A DNA stretch of 33,089 nt from Betaproteobacteria bacterium (GTDB taxonomy: Bacteria > Pseudomonadota > Gammaproteobacteria > Burkholderiales > Methylophilaceae). Positions within the stretch are counted from its first letter, which is position 1; each line of letters begins with the position of its first letter. The translations under genes and the position numbers were made by a program. This document shows positions 25,411 to 33,089 of this stretch, one piece after another. The notes under the pieces are model-generated. The model saw only the letters and a program-made list of their open reading frames with translations. It was not told the origin of the DNA and searched no databases. Where the stretch lies: NCBI GenBank assembly GCA_022599515.1, contig JAHZMC010000043.1, positions 1 to 33,089 of the forward strand, read 5' to 3'.

Positions 25411-27267
25411 ATGCCTCAGTATCGTTCTAGAACTACTACTCATGGTCGCAATATGGCCGGTGCACGCGCTTTGTGGCGTGCAACAGGCATGCAAGATGGT
25501 GATTTTGATAAACCAATCATCGCTGTTGCCAATTCGTTTACCCAATTTGTACCAGGTCATGTACATTTAAAAGACATGGGTCAATTAGTTGCGCGTCAGA
25601 TTGAAAAGGCGGGTGGTGTGGCTAAAGAGTTTAATACCATTGCAGTTGATGATGGCATTGCCATGGGACATAGCGGCATGTTGTATAGCTTGCCAAGCCG
25701 TGACCTGATTGCGGATTCTGTCGAATATATGGTGAATGCTCACTGTGCGGATGCTTTGGTCTGTATTTCAAATTGCGACAAAATTACTCCGGGCATGTTG
25801 ATGGCAGCCTTGCGCTTAAATATTCCAGTGGTGTTTGTCTCAGGTGGACCAATGGAAGCAGGTAAGGTTAACTGGCAGGGTGGAGCAACGATTAAGCTCG
25901 ATTTGGTTGATGCTATGGTAGCGGCTGCAGACAGCAATGTGTCTGATGCTGAATCTGATGAAATTGAGCGCTCAGCATGCCCAACTTGTGGTTCATGCTC
26001 AGGTATGTTTACCGCCAACTCAATGAATTGCTTAACGGAAGCGCTTGGTTTGAGTTTGCCAGGTAATGGCTCTACATTGGCGACACATGGCGCGCGTAAA
26101 GAATTATTCTTGCAAGCGGGGCGTACCATTGTTGAATTAGCAAAACGTCATTATGAAGAAGATGATTATTCTGTATTGCCACGCAGCATCGCGAATAGAA
26201 AAGCATTTGAAAACGCGATGGCATTAGATGTGTCGATGGGCGGATCAACCAATACCGTTTTGCATTTATTGGCGGCGGCCTATGAAGCTGAGCTTGATTT
26301 TAAAATGGCGGATATTGATAAAATCTCACGTAAAGTCCCTTGTTTAAGCAAGGTGGCACCTGCAACAGCCAAATATCATATGGAAGATGTTCACCGTGCA
26401 GGTGGTGTCATGGGTATTTTAGGTGAGCTAGATCGTGCAGGTGTGATTCATCGCGACACGCCAACTGTGCATAGCGCCACCATGGGTGATGCGCTTGATA
26501 AGTGGGATATTAAAGTGACGCAGGATGAAGAAGTTAAAAAGTTCTTCCGTGCTGCGCCAGGCGGTATTAGAACGACGATTGCCTTCTCACAAAGCATGCT
26601 TTATCCAACGTTAGATGATGATCGTGCTGAAGGCTGTATTCGCGACAAAGCGCATGCATATTCACAAGATGGTGGTTTAGCGGTGTTATATGGCAATATC
26701 GCGTTGGATGGGTGCATTGTGAAAACTGCTGGGGTAGATGACAGCATTTTGAAGTTCACAGGACGTGCCCGAATTTTTGAATCACAAGATGCTTCAGTTG
26801 AGGCAATTCTTGCCGATAAATTAGTTGCAGGGGATGTGGTTGTCATTCGTTATGAAGGGCCGCGTGGTGGCCCAGGGATGCAAGAGATGTTGTATCCGAC
26901 GTCTTACCTCAAGTCTAAAGGGCTTGGCAAAGAATGTGCTTTATTAACGGATGGAAGATTCTCTGGTGGTACATCAGGTTTGAGTATCGGACATGCTTCG
27001 CCTGAAGCGGCTGAGGGCGGTGCAATTGGGCTTGTAGAAGAGGGCGATACTATTGAGATTGACATTCCAAATCGGACGATTAATTTGAAAATTAGCGATG
27101 TGGCCTTAGCAGAGCGACGCACTAAAATGGAAGCGAAAGGGAACAATGCATGGAAACCAGTGCAGCGAGAGCGTTACGTTTCTCCTGCTTTGCGCGCGTA
27201 TGCAGCGATGACTACCAGTGCAGCTTTTGGTGCAGTGCGAGATGTATCGCAGATTGAAAAAGGATAA
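25411..27267 (+). CDS. ilvD: Dihydroxy-acid dehydratase
   Basis: 618 residues (E. coli 616). It dehydrates 2,3-dihydroxy-3-methyl acids to 2-oxo acids in valine, isoleucine, leucine and pantothenate synthesis. The iron-sulfur region shows CISNCDK (Cys118, Cys122) and CPTCGSC (190-196); [12 protein letters not shown] and [14 protein letters not shown] are family motifs. FVPGHVHL has Gly where, as I recall, [2Fe-2S]-type enzymes have a cysteine, so an oxygen-labile [4Fe-4S] E. coli type is likely. The next gene starts 2 nt after the stop. Confidence 0.97.
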   Translation: MPQYRSRTTTHGRNMAGARALWRATGMQDGDFDKPIIAVANSFTQFVPGHVHLKDMGQLVARQIEKAGGVAKEFNTIAVDDGIAMGHSGMLYSLPSRDLIADSVEYMVNAHCADALVCISNCDKITPGMLMAALRLNIPVVFVSGGPMEAGKVNWQGGATIKLDLVDAMVAAADSNVSDAESDEIERSACPTCGSCSGMFTANSMNCLTEALGLSLPGNGSTLATHGARKELFLQAGRTIVELAKRHYEEDDYSVLPRSIANRKAFENAMALDVSMGGSTNTVLHLLAAAYEAELDFKMADIDKISRKVPCLSKVAPATAKYHMEDVHRAGGVMGILGELDRAGVIHRDTPTVHSATMGDALDKWDIKVTQDEEVKKFFRAAPGGIRTTIAFSQSMLYPTLDDDRAEGCIRDKAHAYSQDGGLAVLYGNIALDGCIVKTAGVDDSILKFTGRARIFESQDASVEAILADKLVAGDVVVIRYEGPRGGPGMQEMLYPTSYLKSKGLGKECALLTDGRFSGGTSGLSIGHASPEAAEGGAIGLVEEGDTIEIDIPNRTINLKISDVALAERRTKMEAKGNNAWKPVQRERYVSPALRAYAAMTTSAAFGAVRDVSQIEKG

Positions 27268-27269
27268 AT

Positions 27270-28205
27270 ATGAATACAGAGGCAGCGATGTTAGAAGGTG
27301 CACCAGTAACCCAAAAGCGGCTTAAGTTGCATGCGCATGTTAACCAGACACAAGATGAATCTGGCTTGCAGTATTTGGAAGTCGATAATCCTTTAGCAAC
27401 GGCTAAAATTGCATTGCAAGGGGCGCATGTAATGACATGGCAGCCTAAGTTTTTAGCTGATCCTGTTCTATGGTTATCTAGCAATGCGCGCTTTACTAAA
27501 GGTCGCTCGATTCGCGGTGGTGTGCCTATTTGTTGGCCTTGGTTTGGTAATCACCCAACCAATAGCACTTTTTGTCCGCATGGTTTTGCACGTGTAATTC
27601 CATGGCGTGTGATGGACGTGGATGCGACACCAACAGGTGCGACGCGTATTATTTTATCAATGCAGGTGACTGAAGAAACTAAGCGTCAACTGACCTATCC
27701 TTTTGAACTGAGTTTAGTGATTACCATTGGGCGTCGGTTGCGGGTTGATTTGGCAACGACCAATCTAGCTGATCACCCATTTGTCATTAGTGAAGCTTTC
27801 CACACTTATTTCAACGTCAGCGATATTGCTAATATTGAAATTACAGGTTTGCAGGATTCTGTATATGCCGATAAGCGGCTTAAGTATGAGCGCAATGTAG
27901 AACACAATGCACTGACTTTTGATGGCGCTGAGTATGATCGGGTTTATATTGATCATAGTAGTGATTGTGCGATTCATGATAAAGGCTATAACCGTATTAT
28001 TCATGTGTCTAAATCAGGCAGTGATACGACCGTGGTTTGGAACCCAGGTGCAGAAAAAGTGGCGCAAATGACGGATATGGGCACTACAGACGAGTGGCGT
28101 AAAACAATTTGTGTTGAAACGACCAATGCTTTAGATAATATGGTGGTGATTAATCCTAGTCGTAAGCATGTATTAAGTGCTGAATATTACGTTGAGACTA
28201 TGTAA
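27270..28205 (+). CDS. D-hexose-6-phosphate mutarotase-like aldose 1-epimerase
   Basis: 311 residues of the YeaD/YMR099C branch of the aldose 1-epimerase superfamily, a beta-sandwich. GGVPICWPWFGNH and HGFAR give the catalytic His104; TICVETTNA gives the catalytic base Glu283; SEAFHTYF is also conserved. Relatives interconvert alpha and beta anomers of glucose 6-phosphate and similar sugars. Its ribosome site (AAAAAGGA) lies inside the ilvD end, so the two are probably one transcript. It has no obvious link to branched-chain synthesis. Confidence 0.9.
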   Translation: MNTEAAMLEGAPVTQKRLKLHAHVNQTQDESGLQYLEVDNPLATAKIALQGAHVMTWQPKFLADPVLWLSSNARFTKGRSIRGGVPICWPWFGNHPTNSTFCPHGFARVIPWRVMDVDATPTGATRIILSMQVTEETKRQLTYPFELSLVITIGRRLRVDLATTNLADHPFVISEAFHTYFNVSDIANIEITGLQDSVYADKRLKYERNVEHNALTFDGAEYDRVYIDHSSDCAIHDKGYNRIIHVSKSGSDTTVVWNPGAEKVAQMTDMGTTDEWRKTICVETTNALDNMVVINPSRKHVLSAEYYVETM

Positions 28206-28229
28206 TTAAATCTTTTAAATTAAAAATAG

Positions 28230-28243
28230 TTGATGTCAGTCAA
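28230..28243 (+). promoter_or_regulatory. FNR/ANR/Dnr-like box upstream of the cytochrome gene
   Basis: TTGAT-GTCA-GTCAA matches the consensus TTGAT-N4-ATCAA at nine of ten positions. It lies 123 nt before the cytochrome start codon. TATAAA at 28271-28276 would give an initiation site about 46 bp from the box centre, near but not exactly at the classical 41.5-bp position. Confidence 0.55.
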
Positions 28244-28292
28244 CATTTTTAATGTTGTGTAGCGTTACTGTATAAATTGCAAATGTAAATTA

Positions 28293-28320
28293 TTGAAGAT
28301 TTATTAATTTTAGGTATTAT
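28293..28320 (+). promoter_or_regulatory. Possible second promoter of the cytochrome gene
   Basis: TTGAAG (28293-28298), a 16-bp spacer and TATTAT (28315-28320). Initiation near 28327 would give a leader of about 39 nt. If used, it would be too far from the FNR-like box for simple class II activation. Confidence 0.35.
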
Positions 28321-28365
28321 ACAGCTTGTAGGGAAGCGGTTCTTTTAAGCGTTTAAGGAGATAAC

Positions 28366-28677
28366 ATGAAAGCATTTTTAATAATGATAGTAACTGCTAG
28401 TGCGTTAATGGTAGCTGGTCAAGCAGCTGCAAATGAGGCGTTAGCAAAGAAAAGTGGTTGTTTAGCATGTCACGGCGTGGATAAAAAAGTATTAGGCCCA
28501 GGCTTTAAGGATGTTGCAGCCAAATACAAAGGTGATGCGTCTGCTGAAGGCAAATTAGTCACTAAAGTGAAAGCAGGTGGTAGTGGTGTTTGGGGTCCTA
28601 TGCCAATGCCAGCGAATAGTCCACAAGTGAAAGATGCTGATATTAAAACGATTGTTAAATGGATATTGTCACTTTAA
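28366..28677 (+). CDS. Periplasmic c551/c552-type monohaem cytochrome c
   Basis: 103 residues. A signal peptide (1-22, ending GQAAA) sends it to the periplasm through Sec. The haem site is CLACH (Cys32, Cys35, His36). WGPMPMPAN provides the axial methionine, most likely Met81 by comparison with Pseudomonas c551. The mature size of about 80 residues is that of class I c551, an electron donor to nitrite reductase or terminal oxidases. A strong AAGGAG lies before ATG. It is monocistronic, with an FNR-like box upstream and its own terminator. Confidence 0.93.
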   Translation: MKAFLIMIVTASALMVAGQAAANEALAKKSGCLACHGVDKKVLGPGFKDVAAKYKGDASAEGKLVTKVKAGGSGVWGPMPMPANSPQVKDADIKTIVKWILSL

Positions 28678-28698
28678 TGATGTGATTTGATTACATGT

Positions 28699-28726
28699 AA
28701 AAAAGCCAGCGTTTGCTGGCTTTTTT
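28699..28726. terminator. Bidirectional terminator between cytochrome and NSS transporter
   Basis: AAAAAAGCCAGC (28699-28710), a GTTT loop and GCTGGCTTTTTT (28715-28726) form a perfect 12-bp stem with A/T runs on both sides. It serves the convergent cytochrome (+) and transporter (-) genes. Confidence 0.93.
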
Positions 28727-28744
28727 ATTGATTTTTTATAATGA

Positions 28745-30091
28745 CTAAACAATATTGAGTAAGTATAAAAATACCGAACAAATGGCGATTGGTGCAATAA
28801 TGTTATTGGCCATGCGCCAGAGGTTGTAAGTTTTTGCTGTTAAGTCTAGTTCATCTTTAGAGTGACGTTTTTTCATAAAATAACCAGCGAAAATTGCCAT
28901 CAGCAAACCACCAAATGGCAACATAATGGTGCTAGTTAATTTATCTAATGTATCAAAAATACCTAAGCCAAAGATGAGTTTTACGTCTTGCCAAACATTG
29001 AAAGATAGCAAAACACTGAGGCCAATAAGCCAGATAAAGAGACCTAAGCCAAGACAAGCTTTTTGTCGGCCAATACGCGTATTTTCTACTATCCATGCAA
29101 TAGTAGGTTCCACCAATGAGATTGCAGAGGTGGAAGCGGCAAAGGCGACTAGAATGAAGAATAAGATACCAAAAAAATTACCCCATGGCATTTGACCAAA
29201 TGCGATTGGCAGTGTTTGGAAAATCAGGCCTGGCCCTTCGCTAGGGTCTAGGTGGTTTGCAAATACCAGCGCGTAGATAGCTAGTCCGACCAATAAACCA
29301 AGTAATGTATCTGCAATCGCAATATAGATAGAGGTGCGAGAAATAGACACATCTTTTTTCAAGTAAGACCCATAAACCATTACTGAGCCCATACCGATAC
29401 TGAGAGAAAAAAAAGCATGCCCCAAGGCAGCTAATGCAGTGATTGGACTAATCTTTGAAAAATCTGGTTTGAACATAAAGTCGAAGGAAGTTTGCATATC
29501 GCCAACCGACATGCTGTAGCCGAGTAAGATAAATAAGATAATAAATAATGCAGGAATCAAAAAGTTATTGGCTTTTTCTAAGCCAGAAGTAACCCCACGT
29601 GACACAACGCCCATGGTGATGATCATAAAAAGGGTGTGCCAAAAAAGTAGTGTGAGCGGTGATGCGAGTAAATCACCAAAATTAGCGCTGGATTGTTCTG
29701 CGGTAATACCAGTGAATCCTTCTTGGACTGCAGTACTGATATAGCTGAGTACCCAACCACCAATGACACTATAAAAGCATAAAATCATCACACCCGTTAG
29801 CATGCCCATGCCGCCGACATACTTCCAGTTGTTGGAGCGGCTTGATTCTTTTGCTAGGCTTTTCATCGCATCGATTGGATTTTTTTGTACGCGCCTGCCT
29901 AGCATAATTTCGGTCATGAGTAACGGAATGCCAACACATAAAATACTGAGGATATAAATCAGCACAAATGCGCTACCGCCATTAACGCCGATCATATATG
30001 GCAGCTTCCAAATATTACCTAAGCCGATTGCAGAACCTGTGGTGGCCAGTACAAAAGACCAGCGGCTATTCCATGCACCACGATGTGTCAT
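28745..30091 (-). CDS. Sodium-dependent transporter of the NSS (SNF) family
   Basis: 448 residues with about 11 hydrophobic helices. The first helix motif, ATTGSAIGLGNIWKLPYM, is the unwound sodium/substrate region of LeuT-like transporters, and MTEIMLGRR and GSVMVYGSY are also typical. Relatives carry amino acids with Na+ (for example tryptophan, tyrosine or leucine); the substrate cannot be fixed by eye. AAGGA precedes the ATG. It lies 20 nt after the AGCS gene, as the last gene of the probable operon. Confidence 0.92.
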   Translation of the reverse strand: MTHRGAWNSRWSFVLATTGSAIGLGNIWKLPYMIGVNGGSAFVLIYILSILCVGIPLLMTEIMLGRRVQKNPIDAMKSLAKESSRSNNWKYVGGMGMLTGVMILCFYSVIGGWVLSYISTAVQEGFTGITAEQSSANFGDLLASPLTLLFWHTLFMIITMGVVSRGVTSGLEKANNFLIPALFIILFILLGYSMSVGDMQTSFDFMFKPDFSKISPITALAALGHAFFSLSIGMGSVMVYGSYLKKDVSISRTSIYIAIADTLLGLLVGLAIYALVFANHLDPSEGPGLIFQTLPIAFGQMPWGNFFGILFFILVAFAASTSAISLVEPTIAWIVENTRIGRQKACLGLGLFIWLIGLSVLLSFNVWQDVKLIFGLGIFDTLDKLTSTIMLPFGGLLMAIFAGYFMKKRHSKDELDLTAKTYNLWRMANNIIAPIAICSVFLYLLNIV

Positions 30092-30111
30092 TGCTTTGTC
30101 CTTATCATTGA

Positions 30112-31434
30112 TTATTTATTAAAGTAACGTTCCGTTTCTTGTTTGATGACTTTTGACAGTAATAGCAAGCCAATTAAATTAGGAATCGCCATTAAGCCGT
30201 TCATGAGGTCAGAGAAGTTCCATACAAACTCTAAGCTAGTCATGGCGCCAACCATCACCGCTACTGTAAAAAAGATACGGTAAATGTGAATTGATTTAGG
30301 CCCAAATAAAAACTCAATGGCTTTTTCGCCATAGTAACTCCAGCCGATTAGGGTAGAAAAAGCAAAAAATGCCGTTGCTATTGCCACAATCACACGGCCA
30401 GTATCACCTAAGGTTTCAGCCATACTAGCACTGGTTAATTGGCCAGCATCTACGCCTTGTGTCCAGCTGGTTGCAGTTAAAATCACCAAAGCAGTCATGG
30501 TGCAAACCACCAAAGTATCAATAAACGTTTGCGTCATGCTCACTAAGGCTTGCTTTACGGGATCATTAGTACGGGCGGCAGCCGCAGCAATAGGTGCGGA
30601 ACCTAAGCCAGATTCGTTGGAGAAGACACCACGTGCGATACCATAGCGCATGGCTGCTGCAATGGTTGCGCCAATAAAGCCACCACTCGCTGCTGACGGA
30701 TTAAACGCATGATAAAAAATTAAGCCAAAGGCATGCGGAATAGCGTCTATATGCAAAGCCAATACCCATAAGCTACAAATAACATAAGCAGTAATCATAA
30801 AGGGCACGAGAAATGAGGTGAATTTACCGATGGTTTTAATGCCGCCAATAATGACTAAACCTGTTAGTAAAGTCAGTACGATTCCTGTCATTTCTGATGG
30901 AATTTGAAACGTCGCTTCAAATATTTTTGCGGTTGCATTGGCTTGCGTCATATTGCCAATTCCAAATGCCGCACATGCGGTAAAGATCGCGAATAACGTG
31001 GCTAGCCAAGGTAAGCCAGCCCCTTTGCTCAAATAATACATTGGGCCGCCACGCATACCATGTGGGCCTTTTTCGCGGTATTTAACAGCCAGTACCGCTT
31101 CACTATATTTGGTTGCCATGCCGACCAGACCTGTGACCCACATCCAAAACACAGCACCTGGACCTCCGAAAGTAATTGCGGTCGCCACGCCAACAATATT
31201 ACCAATACCAACGGTTGCTGCTAGCGCCGTCATCAACGCTGCAAAATGGCTAATGTCACCTTCTTCATGTTTATCTTTGCTAAAAATAAGGCGTAAAGCA
31301 TGGGGTAATACACGAAATTGCATACCTTTTAACAGAATGGTGAGATATAGACCAGTGCCAACCAATAAGGTCAGCATGTATGGACCCCATACAATTCCAG
31401 AGAGCGTTGATACGAGTGCTTCTATTTTTTGCAT
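30112..31434 (-). CDS. Alanine/glycine:cation symporter (AGCS family)
   Basis: 440 residues with about ten or eleven hydrophobic helices. The AGCS signature is clear: ALAATVGIGNIVGVATAITFGGPGAVFWMW (in parts), MATKYSEAVLAVKYR, RGGPMYYLSKG and ARGVFSNESGLGSAPIAAAAA. The family imports alanine or glycine with Na+ or H+. It lies 70 nt after apeB. A TATAAT on the minus strand at 31463-31458 could start extra transcription, but no good -35 is seen. Confidence 0.95.
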   Translation of the reverse strand: MQKIEALVSTLSGIVWGPYMLTLLVGTGLYLTILLKGMQFRVLPHALRLIFSKDKHEEGDISHFAALMTALAATVGIGNIVGVATAITFGGPGAVFWMWVTGLVGMATKYSEAVLAVKYREKGPHGMRGGPMYYLSKGAGLPWLATLFAIFTACAAFGIGNMTQANATAKIFEATFQIPSEMTGIVLTLLTGLVIIGGIKTIGKFTSFLVPFMITAYVICSLWVLALHIDAIPHAFGLIFYHAFNPSAASGGFIGATIAAAMRYGIARGVFSNESGLGSAPIAAAAARTNDPVKQALVSMTQTFIDTLVVCTMTALVILTATSWTQGVDAGQLTSASMAETLGDTGRVIVAIATAFFAFSTLIGWSYYGEKAIEFLFGPKSIHIYRIFFTVAVMVGAMTSLEFVWNFSDLMNGLMAIPNLIGLLLLSKVIKQETERYFNK

Positions 31435-31504
31435 TGTATTATTTCCCCTTAGCTTTGATTATAGCCATAAATGGCGATGCTTTGCTAGGTAAGGGCTTAG
31501 ATGC

Positions 31505-32809
31505 TTAAGACTGAAAATGCTGTTTCAACACATCAATCATATAACCGTGATCCATTGCGCCAGCACTTTCACGGATGCTGTGCATCGCCCACATTGGGTT
31601 GCCGACATCGACAGTTGGCATGCCAAGTTGTGCGGCTAGTGTAGGGCCAATGGTGCTGCCGCAACCTAAATCAGTGCGGTGGCTATAGGCTTGGTAGGGC
31701 ACTTTGGCTTGTTTGCATAATTGAATGAAACGCGCGGCTGTATCTGCATTGGTGCTGTAGCGTTGGTTGGCATTGGTTTTAATGACAGGGCCTTGATTGA
31801 CGGTGGCATGATGATGCGGCTCATATGCACTCGGATGATTGGGATGATAGGCGTGTGCCATATCTGCGCTAATTAAAAAGCTATTGGCAATGCTACGTAA
31901 ACGGTCTTCTTCATTGGTATTGGCGTGATTAAAAATGCGTTGCAACACATCTCGCATAAAACTGCCACTGGCACCTGTCGCACTTTCGCTACCGACTTCT
32001 TCATGGTCAAAAAAGGCACAAATGCTGGTTGATGCAGGATTTTCTGTCGCCAATAATGCCGTGAGCGCGGCATGGCATGAGGCTAAATTATCGAGTTGGC
32101 TATTGGCAATAAACTCTTGCTTTGCACCCCATAGGCTACCTTTTTGGGTATCGTAAACAGTTAAATCCCAAGTGAGAATATCGTCTGGCTTAATGTTAAG
32201 TTCATTTGCCAATGTTTGAGTAAGTTGTGCATGCGCTTCTGCACTATCCGCGGCAAAACCAAAAATTAACGGCAAGCCAGTTTGTTTATTTAACACTAAG
32301 CCTTTTTCATTCACTTCACGGTTCATATGAATGGCTAGGTTAGGCAAGCGCACGATTGATTCTTTTAGCCGCACGATATGGGTTTCTAATGTACTGCCAT
32401 TTTGCACAACAACCCGGCCAGCAATGCTCAAATCTCTATCGGTAAACGTTGCTAGAATTGGTCCGCCATAGACTTCAACGCCAAGCTGCGCAAAACCTTC
32501 AGTGCTATAGGCGGCTTTAGGTTTTAAGCGTAAACCTGGTGAGTCAGTGTGAGCACCCACTATCTTAAATCCACCTTCTATAATTGACTCTTTACCGATG
32601 ACAAAAGCAATAATAGAGGCGCCATCGCGGACCACATAATATTTGCCGCGTTTGCCAAAATCCCAGTGCTGATCTTCTAATAGCGGTTTAAAACCATTTT
32701 TTTTAAGGATATCCACTATGGTGGAAACGGCATGCCATGGGCTAGGACTGTTATCAATAAAGTCGAGTAAATCTTGCGCCTGCTGTTTTGTCTCTATTGA
32801 TATGCTCAT
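31505..32809 (-). CDS. apeB: M18 family aspartyl aminopeptidase
   Basis: 434 residues. The cytosolic dinuclear zinc enzyme removes N-terminal acidic residues from peptides. The expected metal and catalytic positions are seen: GAHTDSPGLRL (His87, Asp89), NSQLDNL (Asp240), FDHEEVGSES (Glu270, Glu271), ISADMAH (Asp316) and MHSIRE (His410). The length and order match family members. It starts 3 nt after the hemF stop and is followed by two amino-acid symporters. Confidence 0.95.
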   Translation of the reverse strand: MSISIETKQQAQDLLDFIDNSPSPWHAVSTIVDILKKNGFKPLLEDQHWDFGKRGKYYVVRDGASIIAFVIGKESIIEGGFKIVGAHTDSPGLRLKPKAAYSTEGFAQLGVEVYGGPILATFTDRDLSIAGRVVVQNGSTLETHIVRLKESIVRLPNLAIHMNREVNEKGLVLNKQTGLPLIFGFAADSAEAHAQLTQTLANELNIKPDDILTWDLTVYDTQKGSLWGAKQEFIANSQLDNLASCHAALTALLATENPASTSICAFFDHEEVGSESATGASGSFMRDVLQRIFNHANTNEEDRLRSIANSFLISADMAHAYHPNHPSAYEPHHHATVNQGPVIKTNANQRYSTNADTAARFIQLCKQAKVPYQAYSHRTDLGCGSTIGPTLAAQLGMPTVDVGNPMWAMHSIRESAGAMDHGYMIDVLKQHFQS

Positions 32810-32812
32810 ACA

Positions 32813-33089
<277 letters not shown>

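Noticed and set aside
25740-26129. 129-codon open frame opposite ilvD
   Set aside because: It lies within the conserved iron-sulfur region of ilvD on the other strand and has no recognisable motif.
31109-31492. 127-codon open frame on the + strand opposite the AGCS symporter start
   Set aside because: It overlaps the conserved N-terminal region of the symporter and shows no independent signal.

Overview
The window is an ordinary bacterial chromosome segment, about 33 kb and fairly AT-rich. It carries a complete S10-spc-alpha ribosomal protein run followed by housekeeping and transport genes. Gene order (tuf, then rpsJ to rplQ) and the protein sequences (FNR-type c551 cytochrome, E. coli-like IlvD, HemF, CoaBC, DUF836) fit a low-GC betaproteobacterium. 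My best guess is the Methylophilaceae (Methylotenera-like), but this is recognition rather than a database result.

Layout. 1-142: C-terminal end of tuf (EF-Tu). 206-14136 (+): rpsJ, rplC, rplD, rplW, rplB, rpsS, rplV, rpsC, rplP, rpmC, rpsQ, then a gap, rplN, rplX, rplE, rpsN, rpsH, rplF, rplR, rpsE, rpmD, rplO, secY, rpmJ, then a second gap, rpsM, rpsK, rpsD, rpoA, rplQ and a strong terminator. Near-consensus sigma70 promoters sit inside this run before rplC, rplN and rpsM. Each lies in one of the few wide gaps, next to RNA structure that looks regulatory. No infA is found between secY and rpmJ. 14212-16992: a small DUF836 thioredoxin-fold gene (-), mgtE Mg2+ channel (+), rpmB-rpmG (-) and dut (-). 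17102-20474 (-): an orphan TonB-dependent receptor and coaBC.

20580-22084 (+) is the damaged part of the window: a putative membrane-anchored metalloprotease split by a frameshift, then radC split by an in-frame TGA. 22188-24467 (+): cstA with its small partner gene (DUF466), preceded by a large leader hairpin. 24487-25275 (-): lgt. 25411-28205 (+): ilvD and a hexose-6-phosphate mutarotase-like gene. 28366-28677 (+): a secreted c551-type cytochrome with an FNR-like box upstream. 28745-33089 (-): a probable operon hemF (partial), apeB, an AGCS-type and an NSS-type Na+/amino-acid symporter. This suggests aminopeptidase activity linked to amino-acid uptake.

I found no CRISPR, phage, IS element, tRNA or rRNA, and no convincing new multi-gene system. 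The most interesting signals are the three internal promoter/leader modules of the ribosomal super-operon, the two adjacent broken genes, and the FNR-like site before the cytochrome. No stretch longer than 300 bases lacks a gene.
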